Below, piece by piece: positions 33,345 to 44,864 of a stretch of 64,000 nt of DNA. The notes beneath the pieces are model-generated. The model ran no database searches. It was not told the origin of the DNA and saw only the letters and a program-made list of their open reading frames with translations. This stretch comes from Ligula intestinalis (taxonomy: Eukaryota; Platyhelminthes; Cestoda; Diphyllobothriidea; Diphyllobothriidae): contig JAYGXS010000003.1 in NCBI GenBank assembly GCA_036362985.1, positions 78,363,241 through 78,427,240 on the forward strand, in the 5' to 3' direction. Each line of letters begins with the position of its first letter. Position 1 is the stretch's first letter. Made by a program: the position numbers and the translations under genes.

Positions 33345-34255
33345 GACCTTCACGTCATTATTTCAATTTATCTGTATCGCACCACTATATATTTGCTGTA
33401 AACATGATCCCGTAAACATTGCACCTGTGTATAACACCACATGTTTTTAACTCGACTCTACATTAAAAAAACCGTCAAGGGGTTAACGCCCATAACGCCA
33501 TACGAAGAACAAAACGAAAATGCTTGTACCCGCTTATGATTGTCCAGATGAGACTGACTATTCACAGTCACGACCGACAGAACGTGGAGCCGTAGAGCAG
33601 GCAGTGGGGCTCTAGATGTAATCACACTCAATGAACAACCCGCTCTTGCACATATTTCAGGTGCCCTCAGGCTAGGCCAACTGATTACATTTTTCTCCCC
33701 TTGCCTTTATCCGAAACACTTATTGGTTATTTGTTCCCCGTTGTCATAACAACGGTTGCGGGAGAAGGCGGCGGCGGTGGTGGCTCCAAAATCAAAGGCA
33801 AATGGATGCGTGCATTTCCAGCTTTCGGGCAGGACAGATCTGCTCGGGTCACACCAACGTGAATAAAATATATGCTCTATTTACGGTGTTCTTTTCCACA
33901 GAGATGCAAATTAGTACACTGTGACTGTTAGTCGGGCTTACTTTTTAGAATTGGGACAAATTTTGCCGTTTTCAAACCAAGCACCCGGTTCAAGGTCATC
34001 ACTCAAGCAACCACCCAAGGTCACGCTGTAGAACCAAGATATTATTGTGCTTGGTGGAGCGTCAAGCAGCGTATAATATCTGATTGGCAGTTTCTTATAA
34101 ATCAGTGGGTGGGAAGTTTGGGAAAAGTAAACACACATGATCGGTGGATGGTAGTTTGGCCGTTGCAAGCGACGACTTCCACCGCGTGCTTCGAGTAATG
34201 GACGCATCACTGACTACTTGTGCATGGATGCGTTTGTAGTGAAGCAGACTTGCGT
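33345..34255. other. Non-coding; X-box-like word
   Basis: No gene recognised. GTTGTCATAACAAC at about 33743-33756 resembles an RFX X-box palindrome and sits beside a GGCGGCGGTGG run. Confidence 0.4.
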
Positions 34256-34257
34256 AG

Positions 34258-34381
34258 CATCAAACGCACTCTCTCTCTCTCTTTTACGTCATTCGCCTTG
34301 CTTTGTTGACAAGACAAGGCATCAAACGCACTCTCTCTCTCTCTATTACGTCATTCGCCTTGCTCTTTTGACAAGACAAGG
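34258..34381 (+). repeat. 62-bp tandem repeat, two units
   Basis: Units 34258-34319 and 34320-34381, each starting CATCAAACGCACTCTCTC and ending TTGACAAGACAAGG, with a few substitutions between them. Confidence 0.9.
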
Positions 34382-34384
34382 CGC

Positions 34385-36220
34385 ATGTATGTAGTGCATG
34401 TAGTAGGCTGCTTCTGAGAGGGCGGCTCAAATCTCACGTGCACGAGAGCGTCATAGAAGGCAAATTTAGAAGCAGAAGCTATTTCAGCCCGACCGTCGAT
34501 TTCCAAGTCAGTTAAAATACGCCACATGAAAAATTGAACCCTGATGTCATTTGGCAGCTTTCCAATTCACAACTTTTAGGCTGTTTTGGCAGATTAAAGC
34601 GCATCAAATTTATAACGAAGAGGAGTGTGTTGAGAGACAGAAAGAAGTGTCATAAGTTCTCTGCCTAAGCAAACCAGACTTTGATGTGAAACCCGACTAA
34701 AGTCCTTACCAGGGATGACGATCTCTTTGGTGGAAAGCAGCACCGATTGTGGTCCTCCGCCTCGACCGCTTCGACTCATAGACTGGCCTTTATCTCGCTC
34801 TCCGCCCTTTCCTCCTCCCTCCCCCCCCCCAAACCAACTAATCAAGCGTGTAGATCCCGCCTAGCGAATACGCAAGGAGTGTTGGGGCAACGTGGGTAAC
34901 TGAGAGTAAGTCATGAATCAGTCAATAAACGACGGGTGGGTAGGAATCTCCTGCGACGCAGTTCATCCATCTGTCAACAGGAATGTTATAAGTACTGAGC
35001 ATATCTTATGAATGTCGAGTATTGTACGTTTTCACGAATAGAAGCAAATATGCGTGCCCCAGGTTCTTTTTGTAAAGAAGAAGAAGACGCGATCTCTGGA
35101 ACGATAAATTTATTCTTCTGAGCTTTCCACTCCACACGAGAAGCCATCGTCAAAGAAAGTGAGAAAACAGCATGCGTTGGCTACGCGTAAATGGGTGGAG
35201 GGGGTTTGAACTTTTGATTGGTCCATGCCCACGCCACTTTCATTCGCATGCCATCTTATCGTGTGTCCCCTACGCGAGTCCCTGGAGTTATGGCGTGTGA
35301 CCTTGACGTGGCAGCCTGCAGGTTTGTACAGGAACTGGACCGTGTTTTCTGGTCGCGAGCATGGATGGCGAAGTAGCAGGGCGGTATATCCACATGCCTG
35401 TTTATGGAGTTGGGATCTGACACCCAGGCCTCCAGCAGTATGTCATTTATATTATCCTGGTATATAAACGGGAATGGGGCTGTGCGTGAAACGTGTAGAG
35501 TAGTCGTTCCGCTTATTTACCACTGTGTCCAATCCGATCCAACTTTGACTGACTTGGACAAGCCAGTTGTGCACGGGAGGTACAGGTAAGAATGAGACCG
35601 ACCTCGGGGATCCATTTCCACGACAACTCAACGTTCTGCCTATACAATAAACCTAACACGCTTGAACATATCACGACTCATGACTGTGATTTGGTCAGTT
35701 TAAAATGTGCAAAATTCTAGGTCCGGTTCAAGCAAAACAGTAGGACACCACCGGAATTTTTGAAGTCGTACTTCTTCGCACTACCAAAGCAAAAGTGATG
35801 GCCTAGCGAGTATCGATGAAGATGTAGTCCCATTGAAAAAAACAGGAGATAAAGCCACATTTACTAGGGGGAATGTGGTGATTGGTTTTTCCTGACAGAC
35901 AGCTGTCTTCAGTCTTTAGTTTGTTTAACTGGACCAAAAAATAGAACAGCTAGCGCAAAATTCTAAACACTTGAAATAAGAGCGTCATCAGGCGTAAAAA
36001 CGCAGGGAATTCGGTTAGACATTGCAAATGAAATGATATCAGCCTGTAATGACAAATCACATTGAAGGTGAAGGTCTTCAGATCCAATAATTGTTGTTTT
36101 CGCAGACGAGGATATAATTGAGGCTGATAACGTTCTTAGCCTCATCCAAACCCAAACCTATGTCTAATGTCTAAACCGGCAAGGATGTCTTGTATGGTCC
36201 TCTAAACAAGACCAAAGTAC
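34385..36220. other. Non-coding; one related hairpin repeat
   Basis: Near 35075-35170 (minus strand) a GGAAAGCTCAGAAGAATAAA stretch and a CTTCTTCTTC end resemble families C and D, with a different hairpin sequence. C and G runs lie near 34820. No gene recognised; the 60-90 codon frames lack domains. Confidence 0.45.
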
Positions 36221-36224
36221 AGAA

Positions 36225-36465
36225 AACTAGTTTACGGTTACTTTCAGAATTACGGTTAAATTGAGAGCAAGGTTCAAGCTTAAGGTTAACTTGAGTGCTA
36301 AGGTAAGTTAGGTTTCACTTTATTAGTAAGGTTAGTATAAGTGTTAACCGTACATATATATGGGGTTTACAATAGGGTTTGGGTTTCTGTTAGGGCTAAG
36401 ACAGGAAAGTATATACCCGTCCTGGAATTTCGTATGATATTACTTGTGTTAGGGGTAGGGCTAGT
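36225..36465. repeat. Degenerate GGTTA/TTAGGG-like tract
   Basis: About 240 bp of loosely repeated words: TTACGGTTA, AAGGTTAAC, AAGGTTAG, TAGGGTTTGGG, TTAGGGGTAGGG. It looks like a decayed array of a telomere-type motif or a related minisatellite, G-rich on the plus strand. Confidence 0.55.
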
Positions 36466-36469
36466 GTTC

Positions 36470-38485
36470 ATAAATCCGTGTCCTACAGAGAGCACCATAT
36501 ACTCCTCTCGGCCTGCGTAGGGTCCTTCGAATTAGCTTTAGTTGAACCATCCTCAGAACTAGTGGAATTACGCGTCAGTGTTAAAAAATTAAGTGTACTC
36601 AATTATAAAGTGTTTAAATTTCCCATGCAAAAAGCCGATGAGCACTAAAATGGCGGGTACAATTAATGGCCTTTTTGTGCACGCGCGCGCGCCTGCACAG
36701 TAGGATTTGTATTACACCGCAATCGACCGCCAGGGTGTACGCATTCTGTGCGCAGTACTTTGGATCGAATGTACTTCACGCAGTTAACTGGAGCAGTGCT
36801 TCAAATCAGTCTGCCACCCCCCCCCCGCCCCCTCTAAAGCCCAAATTCAGATCGAAATCTTTTTTCTCTTTTTTTCATTTCTTTTTGCAACATCAGGTAG
36901 TTGAGCCGCTCCTCTGTGTGTGAGGGCCTATCGAAACCGGCTTTACGCCAGAACCCTCCAGATCTGCAAAGGCAAATTTTGGGTCAGAAGACAGCTGCGA
37001 CAAAGTAGGGACCACTACAGCGATGCAGTCTCTAGGCCATCTGAAAACCCCAACAAAAAAGGTAGCAAAACAGCGAGGCAGTTGGCGTTGTCGCCCTCTC
37101 AAAAATCGAGTGCGCCTCTCCGCCCCGTGCGCTCGCGTACGCTGTCTTTCTCTGTCATTGGTGAAAATAAACACATTCACTGGTCCTTAAACAAACAAGC
37201 AAACATGTCCCCGACGCGCCCTCAAACACTGCTCTTTAAACGCCTACCTAGCACAGCCGCTTTCGCAGACAAATTATTCATGTAAGAGGAGGGACTTTAG
37301 GCGACCACGCACCGATCAGTGCAAATGAGCGTTGGGTTTTTTTTTTGCTAAGCTGACCCTCTTACCAGCGCTGTCTGTATGTCAAACATCAGAGGGGCGG
37401 AGTTGAGAGCCGCGTCGTCGTCCTTTTATCACAAAGTGAGTTTCACTAGTTTTTTTAGCCACCAGGATACCCACAGTCTGTTAGTCATTTTTACACGGAA
37501 TCTCGTGACCAAGCGGGTGCTGGAATTTTTTCCTTCAGGCCTGCTAAAGCCAATTTTTTGTGCCAATGGCGGTGAGTAAAGAAGTAGGTAGCGCTTTGTT
37601 TCGAAGAGTACTGTGCCGCAGATGCGACAGCCATCTACAAGAGGCGGCTCTTTTGGCCTCCACTTATTTTTTATTTATTTAGTTTCATTTATCACTCAAC
37701 ATAAAACGTCTCCGCATATCGCCTACCCACCGTAGTCACCAGTCAGAATCAGGCATTAGATCAGTCACCTTGACCAGCAGGGGTTAAATACCGTAGAGAG
37801 TTTGGCGGTCGTATGAGACTATAATTGTTGGTGGACTCGCTGATGGGTTGCATTCCTCGTAGCTGTGGCCAACAGCGAAAGAATATTGGCAAAAAATATG
37901 TCTGGGCTTTTAGTCAGCAAATGTGTTGTCAGTGTATGGTGTATCCTGTTGCCCCACCGCAGTGGGTTAAGTAAATTACGCCCTAGAAACCGTGATCTTC
38001 AGGCCCGGTTACTTAGGAGAGAAAAAGTCGTACAAAGGCTACAGTGATGGAAAGATTATATTCGGCACAGAATGAATGGGGAAATAGGTAGAAGGAAATT
38101 GCTTGTCAGACGTCTGCACAACCGCAACCCAGCGAGCGGCGTCTGAAGTGATCAGATCATAACCCAGCGCAGGCTTTCGTCCTGCGGCCAAGAAGGAAAT
38201 GATGCGCTCTGGTTGCTGCGAGTTGTCAAGGGGCTTATGTCCAGTCTCGCGGTACTGGCCCGACCTTGAGATTGGCGTAGGCGACCGGTACATCTGCACT
38301 CATCGGCAGCGGTGAGCCTTCACGCGTATTGAGTCACCACTGCCCCTATGTACACTATATTGCCCATCCCAAATCAGACGATCGACCGGCTAGGACTGTG
38401 TCTTGATGTTGACGGTGAGAGAGAGAGAGAGAGTGAGGTCGACGAGTCGCTTCTCAATATGAACGATCTGGCACGTTTGAAACTA
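36470..38485. other. Non-coding, no recognisable gene
   Basis: Homopolymers at about 36819 (C) and 37338 (T). Frames at 36893-37285 overlap on both strands without a domain. The phrase at 37970-38060 (CCGTGATCTTCAGGCCCGG) is a dispersed repeat shared with 12.6 kb. Confidence 0.45.
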
Positions 38486-38489
38486 GCAC

Positions 38490-38965
38490 TGTGCGCTAAA
38501 AGTCTTGTCCTTGTATGCAGTGGCCGACTGGCGGACTGAGAGTCAGGCTGCAATGGCCCCTTCTTAGCGTGGACGTTAGGGCACTCCACATAGCTCGGAT
38601 CCTAGCCAGGTGGGGGTCGAGGGACTGGGCGGCCAAGGCTGTCCCCGCCGCGAGACCACGTTTGCGCCATCTCGCGTTCGGACGCGGTGGGCTGCAGCAC
38701 CGCATTGAAGGGGCTGCATCGCGACCGATCCCGCTTCCAGTCTTCTTGACTATGTCATGACACTGAGGTCAGGTGAATGAGGGAAGAGAGAGTGACGCAG
38801 ATGCCTCGCAAGTCTACCAGCGCGAGTCGCCGTTCCTGCAACACCCTGTTGTGGAGCCTACGGTGGACATAATTGAAATCGACTGTCGAACTTGGGGTGC
38901 GGGACATGGAGGCCAAGACTCTTTGGACTGGAATTCGTGCCGCCACTTCCAAAAATTTTGCTGTT
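38490..38965 (-). repeat. Dispersed repeat, family E, long copy
   Basis: Minus strand order: family E start (GTCGATTTCAATTATGTCCA near 38870), AGACTTGCGAGGCATCTG, CCTCATTCACCTGACC, GAAGACTGGAAGCGGGATCG, then GGGCCATTGCAGCCTGACTC near 38545 and the GCGCTAAAAG word near 38490. It links family E to the GCCATTGCAGCCTGACTC landmark of the 13/14-kb duplication, so these appear to be parts of one longer repeat. Confidence 0.65.
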
Positions 38966-38969
38966 GTGT

Positions 38970-39675
38970 TCAAACCTGGTCAATTGTTCGCTTTTGACCA
39001 AAGAGCACGGTGGCACGGCTCACGCCGTTCCGATCATTTGCGGCTGATCTTACCCAATTAAGGCATGACAGGTTATAATACTGTGCGTGTGTCACCTATA
39101 CCCAATCCCCGCTCCGGTCTAATTGACTCTCTCGTGACACTGGACACGGATAAGTTAGGGTATGGCAGAGGGTTAAGTTACCAGGTGAAATCATTGCCGC
39201 TGAACTCTTCAGGTCCGGTTGCCTGTGGAAAGAGTAGAAAAAAGATGCCAGGAGGAAGGAATAGTTTATTCTGTACAGACGTAGTGGAGAATACATAGTG
39301 GGAAGTTGACTGTTAGACGAAAGTAAGTCTGCACCTGAGCGGAACAGTGTCCAAAGTGTCTGAGATTTGCAGTGATCAGAGTGGTCTTTGTGTGAAGCAT
39401 CCTTGAGAGTGATTGACCAGACGGATTGAAGTTGTCGGTAGGCCGAGAGATGCAATCACGCGACATCATGTGGGGCATGATGCGGGAGGGGGAAGGCGCT
39501 ACAGCGTCACTACAAGGTAAGGGAAAATACAGTAGATGCAGCGAAAGTCCACTAGTACTTAAAAAAATTTCACGTATAAGTCATCGTGTTTGCCTTCAGC
39601 CTACTAAAGCACGCAGTAGGCATTATCGAATTCGAACTTTGAACTGTCATATAGGCTACCTGTTGGCAAATTATC
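38970..39675. other. Non-coding, no recognisable feature
   Basis: A weak echo of the CTTCAGGCCCGG phrase near 39208. Nothing else recognised. Confidence 0.4.
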
Positions 39676-39678
39676 GAA

Positions 39679-40211
39679 TAGAGTAGTCGCCGGTTAGTAA
39701 GCCCACCTCGGGCCCAGACCAAATTGGGCTTAATAAGCGGCGGGCGCAATGACCGGAGAGTCCTCGTTCTTGATTAGCAAACGCAGGATAGGCACTATAC
39801 ATAACATACGTACTGCATTTCGTGTTGAGCTTGGTTATGTACAAGAAACGAATGCTGTTTGTCTGTATTTTACGCAATAACAAAAGCAAAAAAATGATTT
39901 GCGACACGTTTAAAAAAAGCGGTCTAGTGTCAGTTGTTTTGGAGGAAACTTCACTCGCAAGTGCTCTTTTATGTCCTCCTCCAGGCACCAGAAATCGTCG
40001 AATTTTATGAAATCTGATGCCTGCAGACCGCGTTGCGCACGCAGAGAGATGAGAATCTCACTCTATCCTGCTGGTAAACTGGGCTTTGTAGCCGGCGACT
40101 GGGCTTATAAGCCGGCGGATTTCGCTATGCACAATTTCGTCCCAAGCTGATTCGGGCTTAATACGCGGCTGCGCCTATTAACCGTGGGCTCAATAACCAG
40201 CGACTACTGTA
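39679..40211. mobile_element. pogo/Tigger-like MITE, copy 2 (533 bp)
   Basis: The left end TAGAGTAGTCGCCGGTTAG and right end CAGCGACTACTGTA match the 11134-11536 element, as do the flanking GGGCCCAGACCAAATTGGGC and CGCACGCAGAGAG blocks. Relative to copy 1 it has about 130 extra bases in the middle (about 39910-40032). That extra block can be read as CDTFKKSGLVSV, followed by a stop. This is loosely reminiscent of the C-terminal part of Tigger-type transposases, but the match is too short to rely on. Confidence 0.75.
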
Positions 40212-40214
40212 TAA

Positions 40215-40740
40215 CGTGGTTCTCACGTTACGGCTAATGTGCTTCAGTCCAACTATGGATGTCAACTTTCGGTCTTCAGATGGATTTTTTAGACGTTTGC
40301 GATTAAATTCTAAAGACCGTTAGAAGCGAAAATTCCGAAAATGTTATACCTATCAGAAAACACATGGGGAATGCTAGGGAACCTAAAGATTAGTCAAACC
40401 TCCCGCAGTTGTGTCATTTAGCGACACAATAACCACGAAACAGGTGTTTCGGCTCTCGGATAATACCTGTGTTGTCAGCATTGTGTTTCCAAAATCACTT
40501 ACATCGTTACAGAAAAGCAGACGTAAACGTTTAAAGTAGTTTTTACTGGGTGTAAAAAAAGAAGTCCACACTTCATTCATGGATGAGACGTTGGGCTCCA
40601 TTGGTGAGGTCATGTACAACAAACACGGCAGGTGCCTAATAGACTGGACTTCTCCAAACAAATCAAAATCGCATAATAACCAGTTATACAGCCATCCAAA
40701 CTAAGCATGCTTGTCCTTGTTGCTCTCAATGCTCTTTGGA
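40215..40740. other. Non-coding, no recognisable feature
   Basis: Nothing recognised. The 92-codon minus-strand frame at 40383-40661 lacks a known domain. Confidence 0.4.
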
Positions 40741-40743
40741 AAC

Positions 40744-41140
40744 TACCGAAGAGCGCCTTTTGATAGAGATAGAGAGACGCTTTATTTTGAGAATATAATA
40801 CCACTATTATCAGCAAAAGCATCCTCCATTCGACAAAGCAAATAGCACCGGGAGACCACCACCAACCACGACAAAAACAGCAATTGCCAACATCCTGAAG
40901 AATCCTCCCTTAATGAGTCGCAAATTTGAAGACAAAATTGGACTTTTTTCAAGACGATACTAGCGTCGTGCGCTGCTGAACTCATTGTTGAAATTTGAAT
41001 AAACGAAGGGGGAATTAATAATCGGTTTACGATGGGCGTAATAAGTCAAACGATGTATATATGAAAGAAGTTACATGCAAACGGAGAGCAGAGAACAAAA
41101 TTACGGTGGAGTTTCAAAAGCCCGCAAATTATTTTGGAGC
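40744..41140 (-). repeat. SINE-like family H, copy 1
   Basis: Minus strand order: CTCTCCGTTTGCATGTAA, CATATATACATCG, an ATG-started frame (MSSAAHDASIVLKKVQFCL...), GAATGGAGGATGCTTTTGCTG, AATAAAGCGTCTCTCTATC. Copies at 55.03, 57.2 and 58.56 kb share these landmarks. The 3' tail matches the tail of the minus-strand LINE at 26.56 kb. The frame is not conserved between copies, so the family is non-coding. Confidence 0.75.
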
Positions 41141-41144
41141 AGAT

Positions 41145-41545
41145 CTCACACCGCCTGCTCAGAATCCAGGCCAAATTACCGGACGTGACCTTGATGTAGA
41201 ACCGCAGCCGCTGACGCATCGTCATGTCCACCCAGAATCGACTCGCGGGCGGTATCCACTTCTGGCAAAGAACGCGAGTTGTTAGTGCAGCGCCCCAGAT
41301 ACCCTTAGCTTTGGCGGGCTAGAACCTCAGCTCCTTTTAAATTCACCGTCAGAGGAGACTACCCAGTGCTTTCGTTTATTTTGGTTAACTAGTCAGGACG
41401 CTGAACAGTTACAAAGTGCCCTGGGGGTTGTATAAAACAGTCAGAAGTGATTGAGATAGGCGTTCCAAAGAATTCACGACTGTGGCCTTCATACACTGAC
41501 GCGAGGGGGGATGATGAGATTGGCTGTTGAATTTGACTTTGAGAA
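41145..41545. other. Non-coding, no recognisable feature
   Basis: Nothing recognised. Confidence 0.4.
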
Positions 41546-41547
41546 GA

Positions 41548-41715
41548 AGAAGAAGAAGAGGAAGAAGACTCGATCGCTGGGACAATACGTTTATTTGCCT
41601 GACGTTTCGACATCCGTCACGGATCATCACCAGAGACATAAGTAGGAAACAGTAGCAGAAAAGAGTAACGCCTGCATAGAAGTTTGCAGTATTTATAGGA
41701 TAGTTATTACTGCAA
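41548..41715 (-). repeat. Dispersed repeat, family C
   Basis: Minus strand: CTGGTGA (41643-41637; one change from CTGATGA), hairpin ATCCG-TGA-CGGAT, GAAAC (41608-41604), GTC, then the AATAAACGTATTG tail and a (TTC)n end. Confidence 0.7.
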
Positions 41716-41719
41716 ACAT

Positions 41720-42805
41720 ACAGCGACAATTAGCGTTAATTTCCTTCTTGAGCGCGGCCTTTGACCTGCTGAACTTTCATCTCGGGCGGTGGGCTCGGGC
41801 GTGAGGATTGCTCGGCCGTCAGGCTCTCTGGTGTTGGCATACGATGAGGCAGTGGCTTGTCCCTTCCTCAAGTTACGACTTGCTTTGGCCAAATTGAATC
41901 TCAGGACTGAATATGGATTGGGCAAATCGTTGCACTTGTTTATGGATTGGGGGCCCGTGAACCATGGCTCAAGTAGTTCTCGGCGAGAATTTCGGCCTCG
42001 TCAAATTTGAAAGTGTGGCCGGGTCCCGTGGAATGGCTCGCGTGCTGGGCCGTCCTTAGAGTTGGAGACTATGGTAAGAGGGAACTTGACATCAAAGAAA
42101 AACATGATAAAACTTGGCAAGAGACTTATCCGTTTATGTTTTTCTAAGTTTCGCTTCCTGAAAGTTTGAGACTATTGTGAAAGAGCACTTGACCAAGGGA
42201 GCAAAATTAGCTGACAAACGCTCACTGATAGCTAAAGAAACTCTGTCTGGCCCGTTCTGCATGCACCCACTGTCACATGGAATTCCCTTGTTCTCATGAC
42301 CTCAAACTGGCCCGAGTGATGGCTCGTGTGCTGTGCCGTCCTAACAGTTTAAGGCTATGTAAGAGGGCACTTGACCCGGGAGCAAAATTGGTTGATAAAG
42401 GCTCAACGATCCATAAGGAAACTCTGTCTAAGAGACTCATTCACGAACCGCACCAACAGCTGTACAGCTACTTATAGTGAAGGCAGACTATTATTGACTA
42501 CAAAGACCACGGAGGTCGGTAGGGTCATTTTCGACAAATTAACCTTCATCAGCCAGCCATATCCAGCCTCAGGTAAATTAAAATCGATTGACAGACGGGG
42601 TTGCCTACCAGAAAGACATCAGTTCCCCAAAATATTATGGTCAAATACATTAACAGAGAGGACTGGAAGTAAATGGAGACCTGCAGGTACTCCAGATTCG
42701 TTGATGAACGCTCAATAACTGCTACCGGAATTCACTCATCCTATTCTGCGTTGGGTCTCATTTACCGGGTCCTGACAGCAGCAGCCGTAGAGGCTTGTAG
42801 TCTTA
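41720..42805. other. Non-coding, weak internal repetition
   Basis: The 42,040-42,210 and 42,290-42,440 parts share words (ATGGCTCG-GTGCTG-GCCGTCCT, GTAAGAGGGCACTTGACC, AAACTCTGTCT), suggesting an old local duplication. No gene recognised. Confidence 0.45.
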
Positions 42806-42809
42806 GGTA

Positions 42810-43075
42810 GATAATACTGCCGGCAAAAACAAGGGAGACTGGAATGGCCATTTCTGGCCTTTCAGTTATCATCAGCCATTCATATCCGAAGCCACAGCTA
42901 GCAGAGCACTGCATAGTCCCTATTTTGGAACCACTTCACAATATCATTTAAGTGCTGTTTTATAGTCGAGGGCCTATTTGAGGGCATTGGTGGATTTATG
43001 CCTGAATGCAGGCTGTTTGCTTTGGGAAGTCAATGCACCGTTCTGCGCATAGCCATTTATGAGTAAATATCCGAT
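42810..43075 (-). repeat. SINE A fragment plus family G repeat
   Basis: 42810-42910 has the AAAGGCCAGAAATGGCCATT signature of SINE A (minus strand). 42935-43075 (TGGTGGATTTATGC, GCAGGCTGTTTGC, GAGTAAATATCCGAT) matches 44735-44855 (family G). Confidence 0.5.
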
Positions 43076-43149
43076 TAGCGAGGCACCGATGGACTTTGGT
43101 GCGCTAAATCAACAACCAGACAGAGGACGTCGAGGGTAGCACACACGAC

Positions 43150-43280
43150 TGAATAGATCACCTAATCTGTGCATGTATCACCCTATTCTACGGATACCTC
43201 TGATGAAGGGTTCTCGACAGAATCCAAAACGTCCAGTAAATATACTTTTGTTCCGGCGATAGAATCTTCTGCTCCTGATT
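43150..43280 (+). repeat. Dispersed repeat, family D, with CTGATGA
   Basis: CTGATGA at 43200-43206, a 7-bp stem (GGGTTCT/AGAATCC, CGAC loop), then AAAAC and GTC (43231-43233), then a tail ending GAATCTTCTGCTCC. This is the only family D copy here that keeps the full CTGATGA box. GAAAC has become AAAAC, and one extra A separates the box from the stem. Confidence 0.65.
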
Positions 43281-43439
43281 ACCTGGATAGCTCGCCAGGC
43301 ATGTAACGCTGAGCAGAGCCGTTAAACACCATATCGAGCACGTGAGAAACAGTGAGAAACAGGACTCGTAACTTAGGAAGTCTGTTATGGTAAGTGAGTC
43401 CCAATAGTGATCGGTGAACGTTAATCACTTTAACAGCCA

Positions 43440-43745
43440 ATATCGCCCGATCTAACCCGGTAAGATCAGATGCCCTCGGTGCCAGAGTTAGACCGTTGGA
43501 TTTCTAAACAACACGTCGCGGGTTCGAGCTTCGGGTGGCGCAAATGTTGAGGTTAGGCTATGACTGGCAGATGACGGCCAGAAATTGCCTTTCCAGTCTC
43601 CTTTTTCTCTGCCAGCAATGCTGTTTGCCTATACTACTAGCTGCTAGCGGGGCTCAATGAGGGCCCCAAAAGTGAGCGGAATGAGTGATTTCCGTTAGCG
43701 ATTGATGAACAGTAATCAAGGTAACCAGCGTAACTGCTGATGTAC
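43440..43745 (+). repeat. tRNA-derived SINE, family A, long copy
   Basis: Head with GTTAGACCGTTGGATTTCTA and the B-box GGGTTCGAGCTTC, body TGACGGCCAGAAATTGCC, CAGTCTCC, CTGCCAG, then GAGGGCCCC and GTTAGCGATTGATGAACAGT. The best-preserved head-body-tail order of family A in the window. Confidence 0.65.
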
Positions 43746-43749
43746 AATA

Positions 43750-44730
43750 CAGACTGAAATAGTACCGGCGAACATATCACTTAGCTGCACCCTATTCTAG
43801 CTGTTTAGCAGGACGAGCCATGACCTTAAGAACCAGGCTATATACCTACTATAGGTGAGTGAGGGTAGCCAGTGCAGTAGCACCGGCGCAAAGTCTACTG
43901 TCACTATATAGTAAGTTTAGGCGGTATTTACGGCTGCGGCCACGCTCCCTCCCTGCGCGGTTATCTCGACTCGTCTTGTCACCATTTAAACGCAGTGGAG
44001 AGGGTTTAGAGTGAAGTAGTCAGCGGCACGTACTCTTTCACCATAATTGACCGCAGTCACCGTCCCTGCTTTCGAGCATATGGTGGACATCACCGATTAC
44101 GGTGGTCGAACTATCAAATAAATGTTTGCATATAAAAACGTGAAATATAACGATACAAAGGATTAATGAGGTATTGTAAAAATGACCCGCTTGAAGTGAC
44201 GTAATCTTAGTTGAATAACGATGGAAGCTTGCAGGGCTGTCGGCACTTATGGGTACGGGACACGTGAAGCGGTTCGGTAGCGGTAGCGGGAGCAGCAAAG
44301 TCAGCGGTGGAGAGGGAAGGACGGAACACCCTTAATCTTCGCCATTCTCATCCGGACCTACGCAAAAAGTTACCTCAGTGCTTTAAAAAAACTCTACTGA
44401 GTTTACAATCCGTTACAAATGCTCATATGTCCCAACCATGGGTGGAGCCATTGCAGTCCGCACGCAAAATATGAAAATATGACTAAAGCCCCTAACTTTT
44501 ACAATGCGGTAAACAAGCACTTGGTGAAGGAAGCTAACTTGGTTTTTTTCGGGAAGACTCCATATTTCAAAATTATTGTGGAGAAATGGTATCGACTCGC
44601 ACCCCTCCCAGAATCACAGAAGACGAAGGGAAAAATTGAGATCTACAAGATTCCCCAAACTACAACTAGAAGAGTCCTGTAGATTCACTATTTTGCAACC
44701 AACTTTAATGAGCATGGCTATCGCAAAATC
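43750..44730. other. Non-coding, with one unrecognised 87-codon frame
   Basis: A family E-like phrase (GGTGGACATCACCGATTACG) lies near 44085. The frame at 44419-44682 (lysine-rich end, IEIYKIPQTTTRRVL) has no domain that I recognise and no clear splice borders. Confidence 0.4.
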
Positions 44731-44734
44731 ACCA

Positions 44735-44860
44735 AGGGCTGTTTAATAACCGTAGGCCTATTTTACGGCATTGGCAAATTCATGCACAAACGCAGGGTGT
44801 TTGCGTCGGGAAATGCGCAAAATCTTTGTTGAGTAAATATCCAATTTCTGCAAATATTCC
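44735..44860 (+). repeat. Dispersed repeat, family G
   Basis: Matches 42935-43075: TAGGCCTATTTTACGGCATT, GCAGGGTGTTTGC, GAGTAAATATCCAATTT. Confidence 0.5.
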
Positions 44861-44864
44861 CATG

